A stretch of DNA of 64,000 nt from CAWDVK01 sp963805715 (GTDB lineage: Bacteria > Actinomycetota > Actinomycetes > Streptosporangiales > Streptosporangiaceae): contig CAWDVK010000017.1 in the NCBI GenBank assembly GCA_963805715.1, positions 1-64,000 on the forward strand, given 5' to 3'. Each line of letters starts with the position of its first letter. The first letter of the stretch is position 1. Below the pieces are notes generated by a model. It did no database searches and had not been told where the DNA came from. It saw nothing but the letters and a program-made list of their open reading frames with translations. Of the stretch, positions 17,037 through 24,655 are shown one piece after another. The translations under genes and the position numbers were made by a program.

Positions 17037-17349
17037 GGTTGTCCTCCTTGCACGGTGACTTTCGTGCAGCCTGCTCCCGGATGCCTGCGGCGCGAACACC
17101 AAGCGCGGCAACCAGCACGCATGCGGCCAGCAGATCGCTGACCGACCCGAGCGTCGCGCCCGCCGCGCCCGTCCCGCCGCCGTCGCCGTCGCCGGTCCAC
17201 GCCTGCGGGATCAGCCGGCTGGTGCCATCGGGGAGCACCACCAGCAGCTCCAGGCGGCCGTGCCGCCGCAGCCGGCCCGTCACCGGCAGTATCTGGCCCT
17301 CCAGCACATCCCGGCTCCGGGTCACCCGCACCTCGGTAACGCCGCTCAC
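16861..17349 (-). CDS. DUF5372-like protein of element 2
   Basis: The GTG at 17347-17349 overlaps the stop of the gene before it (GTGA). The first 95 residues look like a real domain: QILPVTGRLRRHGRLELLVV, then LPDGTSRLIPQAWTG and LGSVSDLLAACVLVAALG. They line up by eye with the small protein at 6586-6864 (DGELFSLPAAWTD, then LLAVADLIDRL). The last 65 residues overlap the 59-residue gene in another frame and may be non-functional readthrough or a genuine overlapping tail. Function unknown. Confidence 0.55.
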   Translation of the reverse strand: MSGVTEVRVTRSRDVLEGQILPVTGRLRRHGRLELLVVLPDGTSRLIPQAWTGDGDGGGTGAAGATLGSVSDLLAACVLVAALGVRAAGIREQAARKSPCKEDNRAACAAQSAAGTGSGTTPDGFCPATRPGGDHGDQVAGPADRQERRPGAGRAGWNGGRR

Positions 17350-17714
17350 CGCTCACCCCTCAGGGCCCCGCGAAGGCCCCCGTGACCAGCAGCGCGCAGC
17401 ACCGCCGCCGCGGCCAGCACGGCGTTGTCCTCATCAAGGCCGGTCACAGCCTCCCGCATATCGACGGGCACCCCCTCGGCGATGCTCGCCGCGATCCGCA
17501 GCACCCGGCCCTCGCCGCCCGAGCATGGCAGCACGCCTGCCTCCAGCGCGCCGGCCGCCGCCACGAAGTCGACCGCCGCCATCCGCCGGCCGCTGAATAC
17601 CTCCCAGCCGAACTCCACGGCAACTTCGAGGAAATCCTCGCGAAAGAGCCACGACCGGTTCCCGATCAGCAGCTCAACGGCCGCCTCCAGGCAAAGCAGG
17701 CCTTTCGCCCACAC
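17346..17714 (-). CDS. Unknown 122-residue protein of element 2
   Basis: First gene of the element 2 operon. It begins at a GTG about 50 bases inside the element end, with no good ribosome site. The product reads WAKGLLCLEAAVELLIGNRS then WLFREDFLEVAVEFG and MAAVDFVAAAGALEAG: a helical, acidic-hydrophobic protein with no motif I recognise. It is coupled to the DUF5372-like gene by a GTGA overlap, so all four genes of the element look like one transcript. Element 1 has no obvious counterpart. Confidence 0.6.
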   Translation of the reverse strand: MWAKGLLCLEAAVELLIGNRSWLFREDFLEVAVEFGWEVFSGRRMAAVDFVAAAGALEAGVLPCSGGEGRVLRIAASIAEGVPVDMREAVTGLDEDNAVLAAAAVLRAAGHGGLRGALRGER

Positions 17715-17764
17715 CCGCAGCGCGGCGACAAGGTCTTCGAAACACGTAGTGTGCCGGGGCTTCC

Positions 17765-18127
17765 TTCGATGAGATCTTTGCTGGCGAGTGCGTAACTGGC
17801 TCTGCGGGTTAGATCCGGCCCCACCTGCGAAGCCACGTAACGGTAGTGAAGACCCCGCCGCGGACCCCGCGCGCGAATTGCTATGCCGAGAGATGGGTGC
17901 GCACAGCGCGAGCCGAGTGCACCGACCGGATGCTCATCTACGGCGAACGGCACCTGCGGTCAGTCCTAGGCGAGTACGCCGGCCATTACAACCGCCACCG
18001 CCCGCACCAGTCCCGCCAGCAACGACCACCCGACCAGGATCAGCCCGCCGTATTGTCACTCGACGCACCGATCCGTCGGCGCAAGGTGCTCGGAGGCGTG
18101 ATCAACGAGTACTACCAGGCGGCGTAG
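17765..18127 (+). pseudogene. C-terminal part of the transposase interrupted by element 2
   Basis: In frame from the TT core it reads FDEIFAGECVT, hits a 45-bp insertion with a TAG, and resumes VTVVKTPPRTPRANCYAERW, TDRMLIYGERHLRSVL and HYNRHRPHQ up to a stop at 18125-18127. The catalytic E is in CYAERW. Joined to 13806-14596 it completes an integrase-core transposase. This gene has three separate lesions (19-bp triplication, element 2, 45-bp insert), so it is long dead. Confidence 0.8.
17797..17841 (+). repeat. 45-bp insertion flanked by 6-bp direct repeats
   Basis: CGTAAC occurs at 17791-17796 and again at 17836-17841. The bases between interrupt the motif ECVT-VVKTPP expected for this transposase and introduce a TAG. 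Deleting 45 bp restores the expected coding sequence exactly in frame. Confidence 0.6.
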
Positions 18128-18610
18128 CCAATCTCATGAATCCCCAGGTCAGAGACTCTGCGATTAGTTTTGAAGCGGTACAGCGCCCTGCTGACCTGGG
18201 CGAGATCACCGACGAGCCACCCGGGGCGCCGGCGGCGCCCTGCCAGCGGAGGCTCAGGCCGGCGCCCGGCAATCAGCAAGGGCGCCGCCCCTTCCGGCGG
18301 ATCCTGCGACCATGCCGCGAGCCGCGCCCAGGAAACACCGGCCCCTGCCAAGCCCGTCACCGCGGCGGATGGCTACCGTAACCCGGAGAGCAAGCGGTCC
18401 GGCGAACCGCGTCCTCCGCCTTCTCGGCCGGGTGATCCGCCCACGGCGACCCGCCTGACGGGGTTCATGATCGCGGACGCTGTCCGCTATATGTCCGTGC
18501 ACAGCTGGAAACAGCCGGACCCACATGGACACAACGGGACTACGACAGCCCGTAGCACAACGGCCCGCAACCGCGCGTATGCGCAGGCTACGGGCCGTTT
18601 CCGCTGGTAG
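18128..18610. other. Gap between mobile region and tRNA, with a hairpin
   Basis: No gene is recognised in these 480 bases. A stem of nine or ten pairs (18547-18556 with 18587-18595) encloses about 30 bases. It lies downstream of the minus-strand tRNA gene and may be its terminator. Confidence 0.35.
18547..18596 (-). terminator. Possible terminator of tRNA-Tyr
   Basis: agcccgtagc pairs with gctacgggc. The position 15-65 bases beyond the tRNA 3' end fits a terminator, but on the minus strand there is no clean T-run after the stem. Confidence 0.3.
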
Positions 18611-18692
18611 TGGCAGGTGTTGGGTTCGAACCAACGTAGGCTGAGCCGACGGTTTTACAGACCGCTCCCTTTGGCCACTCGGGCAACCTGCC
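18611..18692 (-). tRNA. tRNA-Tyr (GTA)
   Basis: The minus strand folds into a class II tRNA. The acceptor is ggcaggt/acctgcc with discriminator A, the D-arm contains GCCCGAGTGG, the anticodon loop is CTGTAAA (anticodon GTA, tyrosine), the variable arm is long, and the T-arm has GGTTCGAACC. CCA is not encoded. Its 3' end faces the mobile-element region, the side where tRNA-directed integration occurs. Confidence 0.95.
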
Positions 18693-18862
18693 TCGCCGGT
18701 CCCGGCAGGGACGAGCACTGTGAAGGATAGCGGAACTCGGCCGTTAGGTCAGCACCGAGGTCCGCCGGACCGGGCTAGGGGCCTCCGGGGGCCGGACACG
18801 CCCAGGCTCAGGCGCGGCCGTCAGTTGCGCTGCTGAGCGTGGCGACGTTTAACCTGGACCCC

Positions 18863-19357
18863 GTGGCAGGTGAATCCTCATTCGACGTTGTCTCGAAGAT
18901 CAATCGCCAGGAAGTCGATAACGCGCTGAACCAGACCGCCAAGGAGATCAGCACGCGCTTCGACTTCCGGGGCGTGGGCGCATCGATCGCGTGGTCGGGC
19001 GATCACGGGGTGGAAATCAGGGCGAACAGCGAGGAACGGGCCAACGCGGTCCTGGATGTCTTCAAGGACAAGCTGGTCAGGCGCTCCGTGTCGCTGAAGG
19101 TGCTGGACGCGGGCGAGCCGAAGCTCTCCGGCAAGGAGTACCGCCTGGCCATCAGCCTGAGGGAGGGCATCTCCCAGGAGGACGCGAAGAAGATCTCCAA
19201 GCTCATCAGGGACGAGGGCCCCAAGGGGGTCCGCGCCCAGGTCCAGGGCGACGAGCTGCGTGTTTCGTCCAAGAAGAAGGACGAACTGCAGGACGTGATC
19301 AGCCTCCTGAAGGCCCGGGAGTTCGATCTGGCCCTGCAGTTCGTCAACTACCGCTAG
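18863..19357 (+). CDS. yajQ: YajQ-family nucleotide-binding protein
   Basis: About 164 residues with the family layout. It opens with SSFDVVSKINRQEVDNALNQ, continues KEISTRFDFRG and LKVLDAGEPKLSGKEYRLAI, and ends REFDLALQFVNYR. YajQ proteins bind nucleotides, with cyclic di-GMP reported in some bacteria, and act as effectors. The GTG at 18863 puts the N-terminus close to that of known homologues (short lead, then SSFD). A GTG at 18839 would add eight residues. Neither has a strong ribosome site. It lies just upstream of the tRNA-Tyr gene, in the opposite direction. Confidence 0.9.
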   Translation: MAGESSFDVVSKINRQEVDNALNQTAKEISTRFDFRGVGASIAWSGDHGVEIRANSEERANAVLDVFKDKLVRRSVSLKVLDAGEPKLSGKEYRLAISLREGISQEDAKKISKLIRDEGPKGVRAQVQGDELRVSSKKKDELQDVISLLKAREFDLALQFVNYR

Positions 19358-19377
19358 CGCGGCCAGGTCATGCCCGG

Positions 19378-19924
19378 CTACGACGCGACCGGAGTCCTGC
19401 GCCGATAGCCGGAAATATCGGTCGGCAGCGGCGGCGCCTCGGCCTGCATGCGGCCGGACAGCATGGCCGCGAGCTCGGCGTAATTGCGCGCGCGGTCAGC
19501 GTCCTTGGCGTGGTCGGCGCACCGCCCGGCGGCGATGTTCTCGCAGTCCCAGCAGCCCATGGAGTCCGCCCCCGAGCTTCCGGTAGATAGCCGCATCGCC
19601 GAGTGCCGCGATCACGACCTCCAGCTGGCGCGGCGTCAGCGCGGCCTCCTCCCGGCCGGCCAGCCGCGCACGCCAGAGCAGGGATGCCACGGACGACGCG
19701 ATGCGTTTGTCCCAGTGCACGAGCCTGCTCAGGAACTGCCGGTCCCTGCCCCCGAGCCGCACCCCGGACAGCGCCGCTGCGAGCGCCTCGCGGGCGGTGG
19801 CGCGGCGATCAGCCGCCTGGCCGGTGGCCAGTCGCTCGCTGGCCGCCTGGCGCGGCCGGATGCAGGACGGCGTGGGATGAGCGCTCGCGGGGGCAACTGC
19901 CCGTCCCTGCCCGAGATCAGTCAT
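19378..19924 (-). pseudogene. Unknown protein with C-terminal Cys cluster, apparently frameshifted
   Basis: From the ATG at 19924 the minus strand reads RLGGRDRQFLSRLVHWDKRI and TPRQLEVVIAALGDAAIYRK to about 19575. It then makes best sense in another frame: DSMGCWDCENIAAGRCADH, then ARNYAELAAMLSGRMQAEA, to a stop at 19378. The switch falls in a G-rich run (cgggggcg) near 19570, where a one-base indel or sequencing error is likely. Alternatively there are two overlapping genes, the second starting at MGCWDC. The C-x2-C-x7-C-x2-H cluster suggests metal binding. I do not recognise the family. Confidence 0.45.
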
Positions 19925-20294
19925 GAAGCCGAGGCCTCCTTGTTTGGCGCGAGACCCTTCTCGCTGCCTGCATTCCGCGCACCGCTGCCGGTGACCGCCG
20001 ACCCTGGGGGCTACAGCCGGTCACATTGGCACTACGCGAGTATGACGCTTCGGTGTGCAGTCGGGTTGACACTCTAGGTAACTGACCGGCGCGTCGCGCG
20101 ATCACGCGATCACGCGATGCGGATGACTGGTGCGGCTCAGCATTACAAGGCGGCTAACCGGGCGGCCGCGCCGGTAAGATTGTGAGGAGTTTCTGACCTT
20201 GGACGCCCCGGCTCCGGGGCGGCACTCACAGATGCACGCCGTCACCGCGTGACCAATGAACACGGCCTCGGCGCTATGGAGGAGGCCTTCCACC
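19925..20294. promoter_or_regulatory. Intergenic region before korA
   Basis: This gap separates a minus-strand gene from korA. It includes a short tandem sequence (cgcgatca repeated at about 20096-20115) and a GC hairpin (cgccccggctccggggcg, about 20203-20220) that could be a terminator or leader element. TGGAGGAGG at 20277-20285 is the korA ribosome site. Confidence 0.4.
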
Positions 20295-22163
20295 GTGATC
20301 AAGCGGGTCCAGCAGGTCGAGCGCGTCATCATCCGGTTCGCCGGGGACTCCGGCGACGGCATGCAGCTCGCCGGCGACCGGTTTACCCAGCAGACGGCGA
20401 CGTTCGGCAATGACCTGTCGACACTGCCGAATTTCCCGGCCGAGATCCGGGCCCCGGCCGGCACGCTGCCGGGCGTGTCGAGCTTCCAGCTGCATTTCGC
20501 CGACCATGACATCCTCACGCCCGGCGACAGGCCGGACGTGCTCGTGGCCATGAACCCGGCGGCGCTCAAGGCCAACCTGAACGACGTGCCCCGCGGCGCG
20601 GACATCATCGCCAATACCGACGAGTTCACCAAGCGCAACCTGGCGAAGGTCGGCTACGCCCAGAACCCGCTCGAGGACGGCTCCCTCGACGCCTACCAGC
20701 TGCACGCCATCCCGATCACCTCGGTGACGGTCAAGGCGCTGGAGAGCTTCGACATCACCAGGAAGGACGCTGAGCGCGCCAAGAACATGTTCGCGCTCGG
20801 CCTGCTGTCCTGGCTCTACAACAGGCCGGTCGAAGGGACGATGACGTTCCTGGCCGCTAAGTTCTCCAAGAGCCCGGAGATCATGGCGGCCAACAAGGCC
20901 GCGTTCCAGGCGGGCTGGAACTACGGCGAGACCACTGAGGCCTTCTCGGTCCAGTACGAGGTCAAGCCCGCCACCCTGCGGCCCGGCATCTACCGGAACA
21001 TCACCGGCAACAGCGCGCTGGCCTTCGGCCTGGTAGCCGCCTCGCGGCGGTCCGGGCTGCCGCTGTTCCTCGGCTCCTACCCGATCACCCCGGCGTCGGA
21101 CATCCTGCACGAGCTGTCCAAGCTGAAGCGGTTCGGCGTGCGCACGTTCCAGGCCGAGGACGAGATCGGCGGGGTGGGGGCCGCCCTCGGCGCCGCGTTC
21201 GGCGGCAGCCTCGGCGTCACGACCACGTCCGGGCCGGGCATGTGCCTGAAGGCCGAGACGATCGGCCTCGCCGCCTCGGTCGAGCTACCGCTGATCATCT
21301 GCGACATCCAGCGGGCCGGCCCGTCGACCGGGATGCCGACCAAGACCGAGCAGGCCGACCTGCTGATGGCGCTGTTCGGCCGCAACGGCGAGTCCCCGGT
21401 CGCCGTGCTGGCCCCGGCCACCCCGGCAGACTGCTTCGACACGGCCATCGAGGCCGTCCGGATCGCGGTCAAGTTCCGCACCCCGGTCATCATCCTGTCC
21501 GACGGCTACCTGGCGAATGGCTCGGAACCGTGGCGTGTCCCCAGCGTGGACAGCCTGGCCCGGCTCCGGGATGAGTTCTCTTTTGCCATGCCCAACGACA
21601 CCTCCGGCGTCAATGGGACCCCCGGCTTCCAGCCCTTCCAGCGCGACCCGAGGACCCTGGCCCGGCCGTGGGCCATTCCCGGCACGCCCGGTCTCGAGCA
21701 CCGGATCGGCGGCATCGAGAAGGCGGACGGGTCCGGCACGATCTCCTACGACCCGGACAACCACGACCGGATGGTCCGGCTGCGCCAGGCGAAGATCGAC
21801 GGCATCGCCGCGGATATCGGGCCGCTGGAAGTCGACGACCCGGACGGGGACGCGCGGGTGCTCGTGCTCGGCTGGGGCTCCACCTTCGGCTCCATCGGCG
21901 CCGCCGTCCGCCAGGTCCGGCAGTCCGGCGGCTCGATCGCGCAGGCCCATCTGCGGCACCTGTCGCCGTTCCCGGCCAACCTCGGCGAGGTGCTGCATGC
22001 CTACGAGAAGGTGCTGGTCCCCGAGATCAACCTGGGCCAGCTCGCCCTGCTGCTGCGCGGCCGCTACCTGGTCGACGTGATCTCTTACAACCGGGTCCGC
22101 GGGCTGCCCTTCCAGGCGGCCGAACTGGCCGATGCCATCGAGGATGTGATCGTCAATGTCTGA
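20295..22163 (+). CDS. korA: 2-oxoacid:ferredoxin oxidoreductase, alpha subunit
   Basis: A 622-residue subunit of the oxygen-tolerant 2-oxoglutarate:ferredoxin oxidoreductase (KorAB) that makes succinyl-CoA with reduced ferredoxin. The N-terminal gamma-type domain starts VIIRFAGDSGDGMQLAGDRF. The pyrimidine-binding domain carries GSYPITPASDILHELSK and FQAEDEIGGVGAALGAA. The thiamine/transketolase-like C-terminal portion includes PGTPGLEHRIGG. The layout matches KorA of Mycobacterium tuberculosis. I chose the GTG at 20295 because GGAGGAGG lies nine bases before it. The stop overlaps korB by eight bases. Confidence 0.95.
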   Translation: MIKRVQQVERVIIRFAGDSGDGMQLAGDRFTQQTATFGNDLSTLPNFPAEIRAPAGTLPGVSSFQLHFADHDILTPGDRPDVLVAMNPAALKANLNDVPRGADIIANTDEFTKRNLAKVGYAQNPLEDGSLDAYQLHAIPITSVTVKALESFDITRKDAERAKNMFALGLLSWLYNRPVEGTMTFLAAKFSKSPEIMAANKAAFQAGWNYGETTEAFSVQYEVKPATLRPGIYRNITGNSALAFGLVAASRRSGLPLFLGSYPITPASDILHELSKLKRFGVRTFQAEDEIGGVGAALGAAFGGSLGVTTTSGPGMCLKAETIGLAASVELPLIICDIQRAGPSTGMPTKTEQADLLMALFGRNGESPVAVLAPATPADCFDTAIEAVRIAVKFRTPVIILSDGYLANGSEPWRVPSVDSLARLRDEFSFAMPNDTSGVNGTPGFQPFQRDPRTLARPWAIPGTPGLEHRIGGIEKADGSGTISYDPDNHDRMVRLRQAKIDGIAADIGPLEVDDPDGDARVLVLGWGSTFGSIGAAVRQVRQSGGSIAQAHLRHLSPFPANLGEVLHAYEKVLVPEINLGQLALLLRGRYLVDVISYNRVRGLPFQAAELADAIEDVIVNV

Positions 22164-23244
22164 CCAGCCAGGCCCGGCGGCCAGCGAGCATGCGGTCAGC
22201 AGGCCCCGGCTGGGCTCGCTGACTCTGGTGCCCAAGGCCGACGAGAAGCTCAGCACCAGGGACTTCAAGTCCGACCAGGAGGTCCGCTGGTGCCCGGGCT
22301 GCGGCGACTACGCGATCCTGGCCGCGTTCCAGGGCTTCCTGCCGGAACTGGAGATCCCGCGCGAGAACCTCGTCATCATCTCGGGCATCGGCTGTTCTTC
22401 CCGGCTGCCCTATTACGTCAACAGCTACGGGATGCACTCGATCCACGGCCGGGCGCCGGCCATCGCGACCGGCCTGGCCGCATCCCGCCCCGACCTGTCC
22501 GTCTGGGTGATCACCGGGGACGGAGACGCGCTGTCGATCGGCGGCAATCACCTGATCCACGCGCTGCGGCGGAACGTGAACGTCAAGATCCTGCTCTTCA
22601 ACAACCGCATCTACGGCCTGACCAAGGGCCAGTACTCGCCCACCTCGGAGCAGGGCAAGGTCACCAAGTCGACGCCGTTCGGCTCGCTGGACACGCCGTT
22701 CAACCCGGTCTCGCTGGCGCTGGGTGCCGAGGCCAGTTTCGTGGCCAGGACCATCGACTCCGACCGCAAGCACCTGACCAGCGTGCTGCGGGCGGCGGCC
22801 GACCACCGCGGCACCGCCTTCGTGGAGATCTACCAGAACTGCCCGATCTTCAACGACGACGCGTTCGCGGCCGTCACCGAGCCGGGCTCCCGTGATGAGC
22901 ACCTGATCCGGCTGGAGCACGGGGAGCCCATCCGTTTCGGAGCTGACGGCAGTCAGGGGCTGCGGTTCAGCCGGCACGGGTCGCTGGAGATAGCCGACGC
23001 TGCGGCCGGCCCGGATTCGCTGCTCAGGCACGACGCGCACGCCGCCGACCCGTCCTACGCGTTCGCGCTGTCCCGGCTGGACAGCTCGGACGTCGCCCGC
23101 ACGCCGATCGGGGTGTTCCGGCAGGTGCAGCGGGCCAGCTACGACGAGCTGATGACGGCCCAGATCGAGACCGCGCGCGAGCAGCAGGGCGACGGCGACC
23201 TGACCGCGCTGCTGGCGGGCAACGACACCTGGCAGGTGGGCTAG
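22156..23244 (+). CDS. korB: 2-oxoacid:ferredoxin oxidoreductase, beta subunit
   Basis: A 362-residue thiamine-diphosphate-binding partner of KorA. The VRWCPGCGDYAIL motif near residue 45 and the ISGIGCSSRLPYY segment supply cluster-ligand cysteines. The ThDP/Mg site is in VITGDGDALSIGGNHL with the following NNRIYGLTKGQ. The overlap with korA shows coupled synthesis of the complex. KorAB links the TCA cycle to ferredoxin; in actinomycetes it lies near the menaquinone and complex I genes, as it does here about 30 kb away. Confidence 0.95.
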   Translation: MSDQPGPAASEHAVSRPRLGSLTLVPKADEKLSTRDFKSDQEVRWCPGCGDYAILAAFQGFLPELEIPRENLVIISGIGCSSRLPYYVNSYGMHSIHGRAPAIATGLAASRPDLSVWVITGDGDALSIGGNHLIHALRRNVNVKILLFNNRIYGLTKGQYSPTSEQGKVTKSTPFGSLDTPFNPVSLALGAEASFVARTIDSDRKHLTSVLRAAADHRGTAFVEIYQNCPIFNDDAFAAVTEPGSRDEHLIRLEHGEPIRFGADGSQGLRFSRHGSLEIADAAAGPDSLLRHDAHAADPSYAFALSRLDSSDVARTPIGVFRQVQRASYDELMTAQIETAREQQGDGDLTALLAGNDTWQVG

Positions 23245-23325
23245 CCATGCCGGTCGCCGGGGCTGGCCGGCCGGTCCGGCCCGTCCGGGCGGACGGCAGC
23301 GCGGGCCGCCTCCGGGAGGGCGCGC

Positions 23326-24099
23326 GTGCCCGCTAGCACCGTGCGCGTCGATCGCTCCGGGCCAGTCACGACGATCATCCTGAACCGTCCGGACGTGCGT
23401 AACGCAGTCAACCAGCCGACCGCCGCCGCGCTCACGGAGGCGTTCGCCGACTTCGAGGCCGATCCGGATGCGGCTGTCGCCGTGCTGTTCGGCGCGGGCG
23501 GCACCTTCTGCGCTGGCGCCGACCTCAAGGCGATCGGCAGCCCGGACGGCAACCGGACCGAGCCCGACGGGAACGCCCCGATGGGCCCGACCCGGATGCG
23601 CCTGTCCAAGCCGGTCATCGCCGCGGTGGCCGGCCACGCGGTGGCCGGCGGGCTGGAACTGGCGCTCTGGTGCGACCTGCGCGTGGCCGAGCAGGACGCG
23701 GTATTCGGAGTGTTCTGCCGCCGCTGGGGCGTGCCGCTGATCGACGGCGGCACGGTCCGGCTGCCGCAGGTCATCGGGATGGGCCGGGCGCTCGACCTGA
23801 TCCTCACCGGCCGCGCCGTGGCTGCCCCGGAGGCGCTGGACATCGGCCTGGTGAACCGCCTGGCACCGACCGGCACCGTGCGCGCGGCGGCTGAGCAGCT
23901 GGCCCGGCAGATCGCCGGCCTGCCGCAGGGCTGCCTGCGCAGTGACCGGGCCTCGGTACTGGAGGGCGCGACGATGGGCTTCGGCGAGGCGATGGCGAAC
24001 GAGTTCCGTCATGGCATGACGACGCTGGCTGACCCGGACGTGATCGTCGGGGTATCGCGGTTCCGGGGCGGCGCGGGCCGCGGCGGCGCGCCGGCCTGA
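23326..24099 (+). CDS. Enoyl-CoA hydratase/isomerase family protein
   Basis: A 257-residue crotonase-fold enzyme acting on acyl-CoA thioesters. The oxyanion-hole segments are visible: FGAGGTFCAGADLKAIG near residue 60 and the GHAVAGGLELALWCD stretch near 105. The usual second catalytic glutamate region reads FGVFCRRWGVPLIDGG. There Cys/Arg replaces the more usual residues, so hydratase activity is not certain. The GTG start follows GGGAGGG. The gene is co-directional with korB (about 80 bp gap) and converges with the small minus-strand gene that follows. Confidence 0.85.
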   Translation: MPASTVRVDRSGPVTTIILNRPDVRNAVNQPTAAALTEAFADFEADPDAAVAVLFGAGGTFCAGADLKAIGSPDGNRTEPDGNAPMGPTRMRLSKPVIAAVAGHAVAGGLELALWCDLRVAEQDAVFGVFCRRWGVPLIDGGTVRLPQVIGMGRALDLILTGRAVAAPEALDIGLVNRLAPTGTVRAAAEQLARQIAGLPQGCLRSDRASVLEGATMGFGEAMANEFRHGMTTLADPDVIVGVSRFRGGAGRGGAPA

Positions 24100-24122
24100 G
24101 CGTTACCGGGCTGGCCTGAGCG

Positions 24123-24461
24123 CTACCGGGCCGGCTCGGCTGCGCCCGCGACGTAGTCGGCCAGCCGCTTGCCCAGCATGAGCGACACGCTGTAGCCGCG
24201 GTGCGCGATCTCCAGGCCCTGCAGATCGGGCGTGGGATTGGCCTCCCAGCCGTGCAGGTCGACGTCCCTGGTCGCGACCCGCTGGATCCGCCGGGCTCGC
24301 TCCGCCGGAGTCCGGTACCAGCTGCCGTCGTCATCCAGCTCCAGGGCCAGCGCGAACTCCAGGTCCTCGCTCTCCCGCACGAGCGCCAGATTCCGCTCGA
24401 CGCTGATCAGGACGGGCGCCATCACGAGGTCGGCGGGTGAACGCGGATGCGGCATAGACAT
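24123..24461 (-). CDS. Conserved actinobacterial hypothetical protein
   Basis: About 112 residues from an ATG at 24461. It contains SPADLVMAPVLISVERNLAL, EDLEFALALELDDDGSWYRT, PAERARRIQRVATRDVDLHG and LQGLEIAHRGYSVSLMLGKR. From memory very similar proteins occur across actinomycetes with no assigned function. It is acidic and has no membrane segment. The frame is open further upstream (to 24515), but the conserved part begins at MPHPRSPADL, so the later ATG is preferred. Confidence 0.7.
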   Translation of the reverse strand: MSMPHPRSPADLVMAPVLISVERNLALVRESEDLEFALALELDDDGSWYRTPAERARRIQRVATRDVDLHGWEANPTPDLQGLEIAHRGYSVSLMLGKRLADYVAGAAEPAR

Positions 24462-24655
24462 CTGAACCACCGGGCTTTCACGTCCCTGAGGGCCAACAGC
24501 CCGAGCGTCACGCACCCGGAAAGCAAGCGGCAGGGACCATGGTCACGAAGGCTCAGGCCAAGGTCAGTTCCTGGCCCGGACCTCCAGAGCCGGAGGAGAC
24601 TCAGGCTGGCCCGTCTTCGTGATCATGGTCAGGCCGCGGGCCACGGCCCGCTGCC

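Larger units (their letters stand above)
14597..17766 (-). mobile_element. Serine-recombinase element 2 (about 3.2 kb) inserted in a transposase gene
   Basis: The insert is bounded by TT at 14597-14598 and TT at 17765-17766. On the minus strand it carries three small genes and a large serine recombinase homologous to that of element 1. Its inner arms have CACACT at 12-17 bases from the TT at both ends, with ACTGC (left) and ACTAC (right) at 15-19. Removing the element rebuilds NSTASFDEIFAGE in the host transposase. As with element 1, the recombinase is antiparallel to the gene it sits in. Confidence 0.8.

Noticed and set aside
22153..24012. A 619-codon minus-strand open frame opposite korB and the enoyl-CoA hydratase
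   Set aside because: It is a compositional shadow: it has no recognisable domain, and both plus-strand genes under it are clear family members.
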